Of a stretch of 64,000 nucleotides of DNA, positions 61,490 through 64,000 are shown in pieces. The stretch comes from Pseudomonas azerbaijanoccidentalis (GTDB lineage: Bacteria; Pseudomonadota; Gammaproteobacteria; Pseudomonadales; Pseudomonadaceae), in contig NZ_JAHSTU010000006.1 in assembly GCF_019145495.1 (NCBI RefSeq), positions 124,001 through 188,000 of the forward strand, in the 5' to 3' direction. A program made the position numbers and the translations under genes. Below the pieces are notes generated by a model. The model worked only from the letters and a program-made list of their open reading frames with translations, was not told where the DNA came from and searched no databases. Each line of letters opens with the position of its first letter. The stretch's first letter is position 1.

Positions 61490-62791
61490 TTATTGCAAAG
61501 TGTGTTGCTCGATGAATTCCATCGGCTGCAATCCCTCGCGGCTTACCAGTCGATTCAACTCGACCCGGGGCAAACGAACGGCCAGCAAACTGATGCCTTC
61601 TTCGTCGTGTTCTTCTTTCTGCACCGCACCGAGTTCGAAAAACTGCGCACGCAGTCGAGCGAATCGTTGCGGCAAGCGCAAGGTACCGACGAACAAATCA
61701 CTGCCCAGTAACTCGGCAATGGCTTGTTCAAGCAATTCCAGGCCACTGCCATCACGCGCCGACAACCAGACCCGTTGGGGCTTGCCGTTTTCGTCGCGCT
61801 GGATTTGTGGCTCAACGCCTTCAAGCAAATCGAGTTTGTTATAGACCTCGAGGATCGGCAAGTCCTGAGCACCAATCTCGCCCAGCACCACCATGACCTG
61901 CTCGATCTGCAGCATGCGATCCGGTTCGGCCGCATCGATCACGTGCAACAACAGGTCGGAGTTGCTCGACTCTTCGAGGGTAGACCGAAATGCCTCGACC
62001 AGCTTGTGAGGCAAGTGACGAATGAAGCCCACCGTGTCTGCCAGGACAATCGGCCCCAGGTCGTCTATGTCCAGACGACGCAGGGTCGGGTCCAGCGTGG
62101 CGAACAATTGGTCCGCGGCGTAGACGTCGGATTTCGTCACGTTGTTGAAGAGCGTCGATTTACCGGCGTTGGTGTAGCCCACCAAAGACACGGTAGGAAT
62201 GTCCGCACGCGATCGGCCGCGACGCGACTGTTCGCGCTGGCTGCGCACTTTCTCCAGCCGCCCCTTGATCTGCCGCAGGCGAACCCGCAGCAAACGGCGG
62301 TCGGTTTCCAGCTGGGTTTCACCCGGGCCCCGCATACCGATACCGCCACCCTGACGCTCAAGGTGAGTCCAGCCACGAACCAGCCGGGTGCTCATGTGGT
62401 CAAGCTGGGCCAGTTCGACCTGGAGCTTGCCTTCATGCGTACGGGCGCGTTGGGCGAAAATATCGAGAATCAGACCGGTGCGGTCGATCACGCGACACTC
62501 GAAAACACGTTCGAGGTTACGTTCCTGACTGGGCGTGAGGATGTGATTGAAAATCACCAGATCGGCCTGTTCGGCCTTGACCAGGTCGCGCAGTTCCTCG
62601 ACCTTGCCACTGCCAATCAGGGTCTTGGCGGTTGGCCGATGACGCGGCACGTTAAAAAACGCGACGGTCTCGGCACCCGCCGAGTTAGCCAATTCCTGAA
62701 ACTCCTGCGGATCTTCGCGCGCCTCAGGGTCCTGTCCATCCAAGTGAACGAGGATGACTCGCTCACCACCACCGTGGCGCTCAAAGAACAA
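61490..62791 (-). CDS. hflX: ribosome-associated GTPase HflX
   Basis: A 433-residue TRAFAC GTPase. The N-terminal HflX domain (ETVAFFNVPRHRPTAKTLIGSGKVEEL) and a glycine-rich segment GGIGMRGPGETQLETDRRLL precede G1 GYTNAGKSTLFN (about 204-215), G3 DTVGFIRHLPH, and G4 YNKLDLL. It splits stalled 70S ribosomes under stress. It lies 12 bp after hfq (same strand), so the two are co-transcribed. Confidence 0.95.
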   Translation of the reverse strand: MFFERHGGGERVILVHLDGQDPEAREDPQEFQELANSAGAETVAFFNVPRHRPTAKTLIGSGKVEELRDLVKAEQADLVIFNHILTPSQERNLERVFECRVIDRTGLILDIFAQRARTHEGKLQVELAQLDHMSTRLVRGWTHLERQGGGIGMRGPGETQLETDRRLLRVRLRQIKGRLEKVRSQREQSRRGRSRADIPTVSLVGYTNAGKSTLFNNVTKSDVYAADQLFATLDPTLRRLDIDDLGPIVLADTVGFIRHLPHKLVEAFRSTLEESSNSDLLLHVIDAAEPDRMLQIEQVMVVLGEIGAQDLPILEVYNKLDLLEGVEPQIQRDENGKPQRVWLSARDGSGLELLEQAIAELLGSDLFVGTLRLPQRFARLRAQFFELGAVQKEEHDEEGISLLAVRLPRVELNRLVSREGLQPMEFIEQHTLQ

Positions 62792-62803
62792 AGGAGACTC
62801 CTA

Positions 62804-63064
62804 TCAGGCGTTACCTGGCTCAGCGTCACCTGCTTCGGATTCGGTTGCGCTAGGCAGACGAATTGGACGAACCGGTACCACTGTAGAGATAGCGTGTTTG
62901 TAAACCATTTGGCTGACGGTGTTTTTCAGCAGGATAACGAACTGGTCGAAAGACTCGATCGTGCCTTGCAGCTTGATACCGTTGACCAGGTAAATGGACA
63001 CCCCAACTTTCTCTTTACGTAAAGTATTCAAGTAAGGGTCTTGTAGCGAATGCCCTTTTGACAT
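62804..63064 (-). CDS. hfq: RNA chaperone Hfq
   Basis: An 86-residue Sm-like protein: GHSLQDPYLNTLRKEKVGVSIYLVNGIKLQGTIESFD (Sm1, with the proximal-face Gln8 and Lys56-type residues) and YKHAISTVVPVRP (Sm2, YKHA box), then a short tail rich in Ser/Glu/Ala. Hexamers pair small RNAs with mRNAs and, in Pseudomonas, act with Crc in catabolite repression. AAGGAG lies upstream of the ATG at 63064; the longer frame to 63073 is an overcall. Confidence 0.97.
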   Translation of the reverse strand: MSKGHSLQDPYLNTLRKEKVGVSIYLVNGIKLQGTIESFDQFVILLKNTVSQMVYKHAISTVVPVRPIRLPSATESEAGDAEPGNA

Positions 63065-63157
63065 GTGCCGCACTCCTTTAAGGATTCAATATAAAAAATA
63101 GGTAATCAGATGGCTTTGGCCGTCACACCCCCAAGGATAGACGGCAATTGCAAGGAC

Positions 63158-64000
63158 TCAGCTCAATATGGAGATGGTCCCAAGGTATTTCAAGGCGCGC
63201 GGCAGATTGTCGCAATCCAGGCTGTCCAGCCAGTGTAAATCAGCCCAACTGCGCAGCCATGTGAACTGGCGTTTCGCCAACTGGCGCGTGGCAATGATTC
63301 CACGCTCCTGCATCTCGGCTGACGTCAGCTTGCCATCCAGGTAGTCCCAGACTTGGCGGTAGCCTACTGCACGTATAGACGGCAACCCGGCATGCAGGTC
63401 ACTTCTCTTACGCAGGGCTACGACCTCGTCAATGAATCCCTGTTCCAACATTAAAGTGAATCTTTGTTTAATTCGCTCGTGCAATACCTGACGATTTGCC
63501 GGAGCAATGGCCAAGTTCGCGACAGTATAGGGCAATTGTTGCCGTCCCGAAGCGGCTGCTTCAGTACTTTGCGCAGATTGTTGCAAGCGAAGCGCAGTCA
63601 TGCTTTGACCGCTGACGCGATAAACTTCCAGCGCTCGACTCAGACGCTGCGGATCGTTCGGATGAATTCGCGCTGCCGATACCGGGTCGATCACCGCCAA
63701 TTGGTCATGCAGGGCTTGCCAGCCAAGGCGTGCAGCCTCTTCTTCGATTTGCGCACGAACCTCGGGATCGGCCGCCGGCATTTCTGCCAGGCCTTCAAGC
63801 AAAGCCTTGTAGTAGAGCATCGTGCCGCCTACCAACAGCGGAATTTTTCCCCGCGCGGTGATATCGGCCATGGCTTCGAGGGCGTCACGGCGAAAATCGG
63901 CTGCCGAATAGCTCTCGGCCGGGTCAAGAATATCGATCAAGCGATGCGGATGCTGCGCTAACAGTTCTTTGGACGGTTTGGCGGTGCCGATATCCATGCC
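63158..64000 (-). CDS. miaA: tRNA dimethylallyltransferase MiaA (5' end outside window)
   Basis: The 3' 280 codons of miaA are present; the frame is open to the window edge, so about 40 N-terminal residues with the P-loop are missing. Visible signatures are MDIGTAKPSKELLAQHPHRLIDI, DFRRDALEAMADITARGKIPLLVGGTMLYYKALL, RAVGYRQVWDYLDG and TRQLAKRQFTWLRSW near the end. It adds dimethylallyl to A37 of tRNAs reading UNN codons. hfq follows 94 bp after its stop, the usual miaA-hfq-hflX order. Confidence 0.95.
   Translation of the reverse strand, partial: GMDIGTAKPSKELLAQHPHRLIDILDPAESYSAADFRRDALEAMADITARGKIPLLVGGTMLYYKALLEGLAEMPAADPEVRAQIEEEAARLGWQALHDQLAVIDPVSAARIHPNDPQRLSRALEVYRVSGQSMTALRLQQSAQSTEAAASGRQQLPYTVANLAIAPANRQVLHERIKQRFTLMLEQGFIDEVVALRKRSDLHAGLPSIRAVGYRQVWDYLDGKLTSAEMQERGIIATRQLAKRQFTWLRSWADLHWLDSLDCDNLPRALKYLGTISILS

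Overview
The window reads as chromosome of a Pseudomonas from the P. fluorescens/putida side of the genus. The reasons are azurin, a braC-DEFG branched-chain amino acid operon, amaA/amaB with a divergent LysR gene (lysine/pipecolate catabolism), a desT-like gene directly before ureE-ureF-ureG, the miaA-hfq-hflX-hflK-hflC-hisZ-purA and rnr-rlmB-rpsF-rpsR-rplI-dnaB blocks, and about 17 REP elements of two families. Coding density is high. I see no prophage, insertion sequence or CRISPR array. The species call is inference from gene content and synteny; no database was searched.

Layout. 1-567 is the 3' end of an RHS/YD-repeat gene with a variable proline-rich tip. 613-3456 is a chaperone group: cbpM, cbpA and a divergent YegD-type Hsp70. 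3582-12184 holds an AI-2E-type permease, a PsiF protein, an AraC/EamA divergent pair, a lipase, an SMR transporter plus azoreductase with a divergent LysR gene, and a large AsmA protein. 12572-16477 has a secreted 13-residue-repeat protein, the desT-like regulator and the urease accessory genes ureEFG plus hupE/ureJ. 16644-19628 has an AGE-family epimerase, an atypical CDF transporter and an SDR. 19629-20474 is an 846-bp gene-free stretch with DnaA-box-like sequences inside diverged direct repeats. 20475-25633 is braC-D-E-F-G.

25997-30000 is amaA, amaB and a LysR gene. 30091-33927 has pncB-nadE (NAD salvage), azu, a LOG-family gene and small genes. 34108-40848 is a three-gene transglutaminase / circularly permuted ATP-grasp + Alpha-E / DUF2126 operon that probably belongs to a little-characterised peptide-modification system. 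41149-50920 has a YgiQ radical SAM protein, dnaB, rplI, a membrane protein, rpsR, rpsF, rlmB and rnr. 51082-51542 carries two tandem tRNA-Leu(CAG) units, each with its own promoter and terminator. 51757-54332 is an iron ABC transporter (binding protein and permease, no ATPase gene). 54422-56356 is a chemoreceptor. 56507 to the window end is purA, hisZ, hflC, hflK, hflX, hfq and the 3' part of miaA, all on the minus strand.

Themes: translation and RNA metabolism (hfq, miaA, rnr, rlmB, ribosomal proteins, tRNA-Leu) beside membrane protein quality control (hflKC) at the right end; nitrogen and amino acid use (bra, ama, ure) in the middle. REP pairs sit in most convergent or inter-operon gaps and in one case supply the 3' end of a coding sequence.
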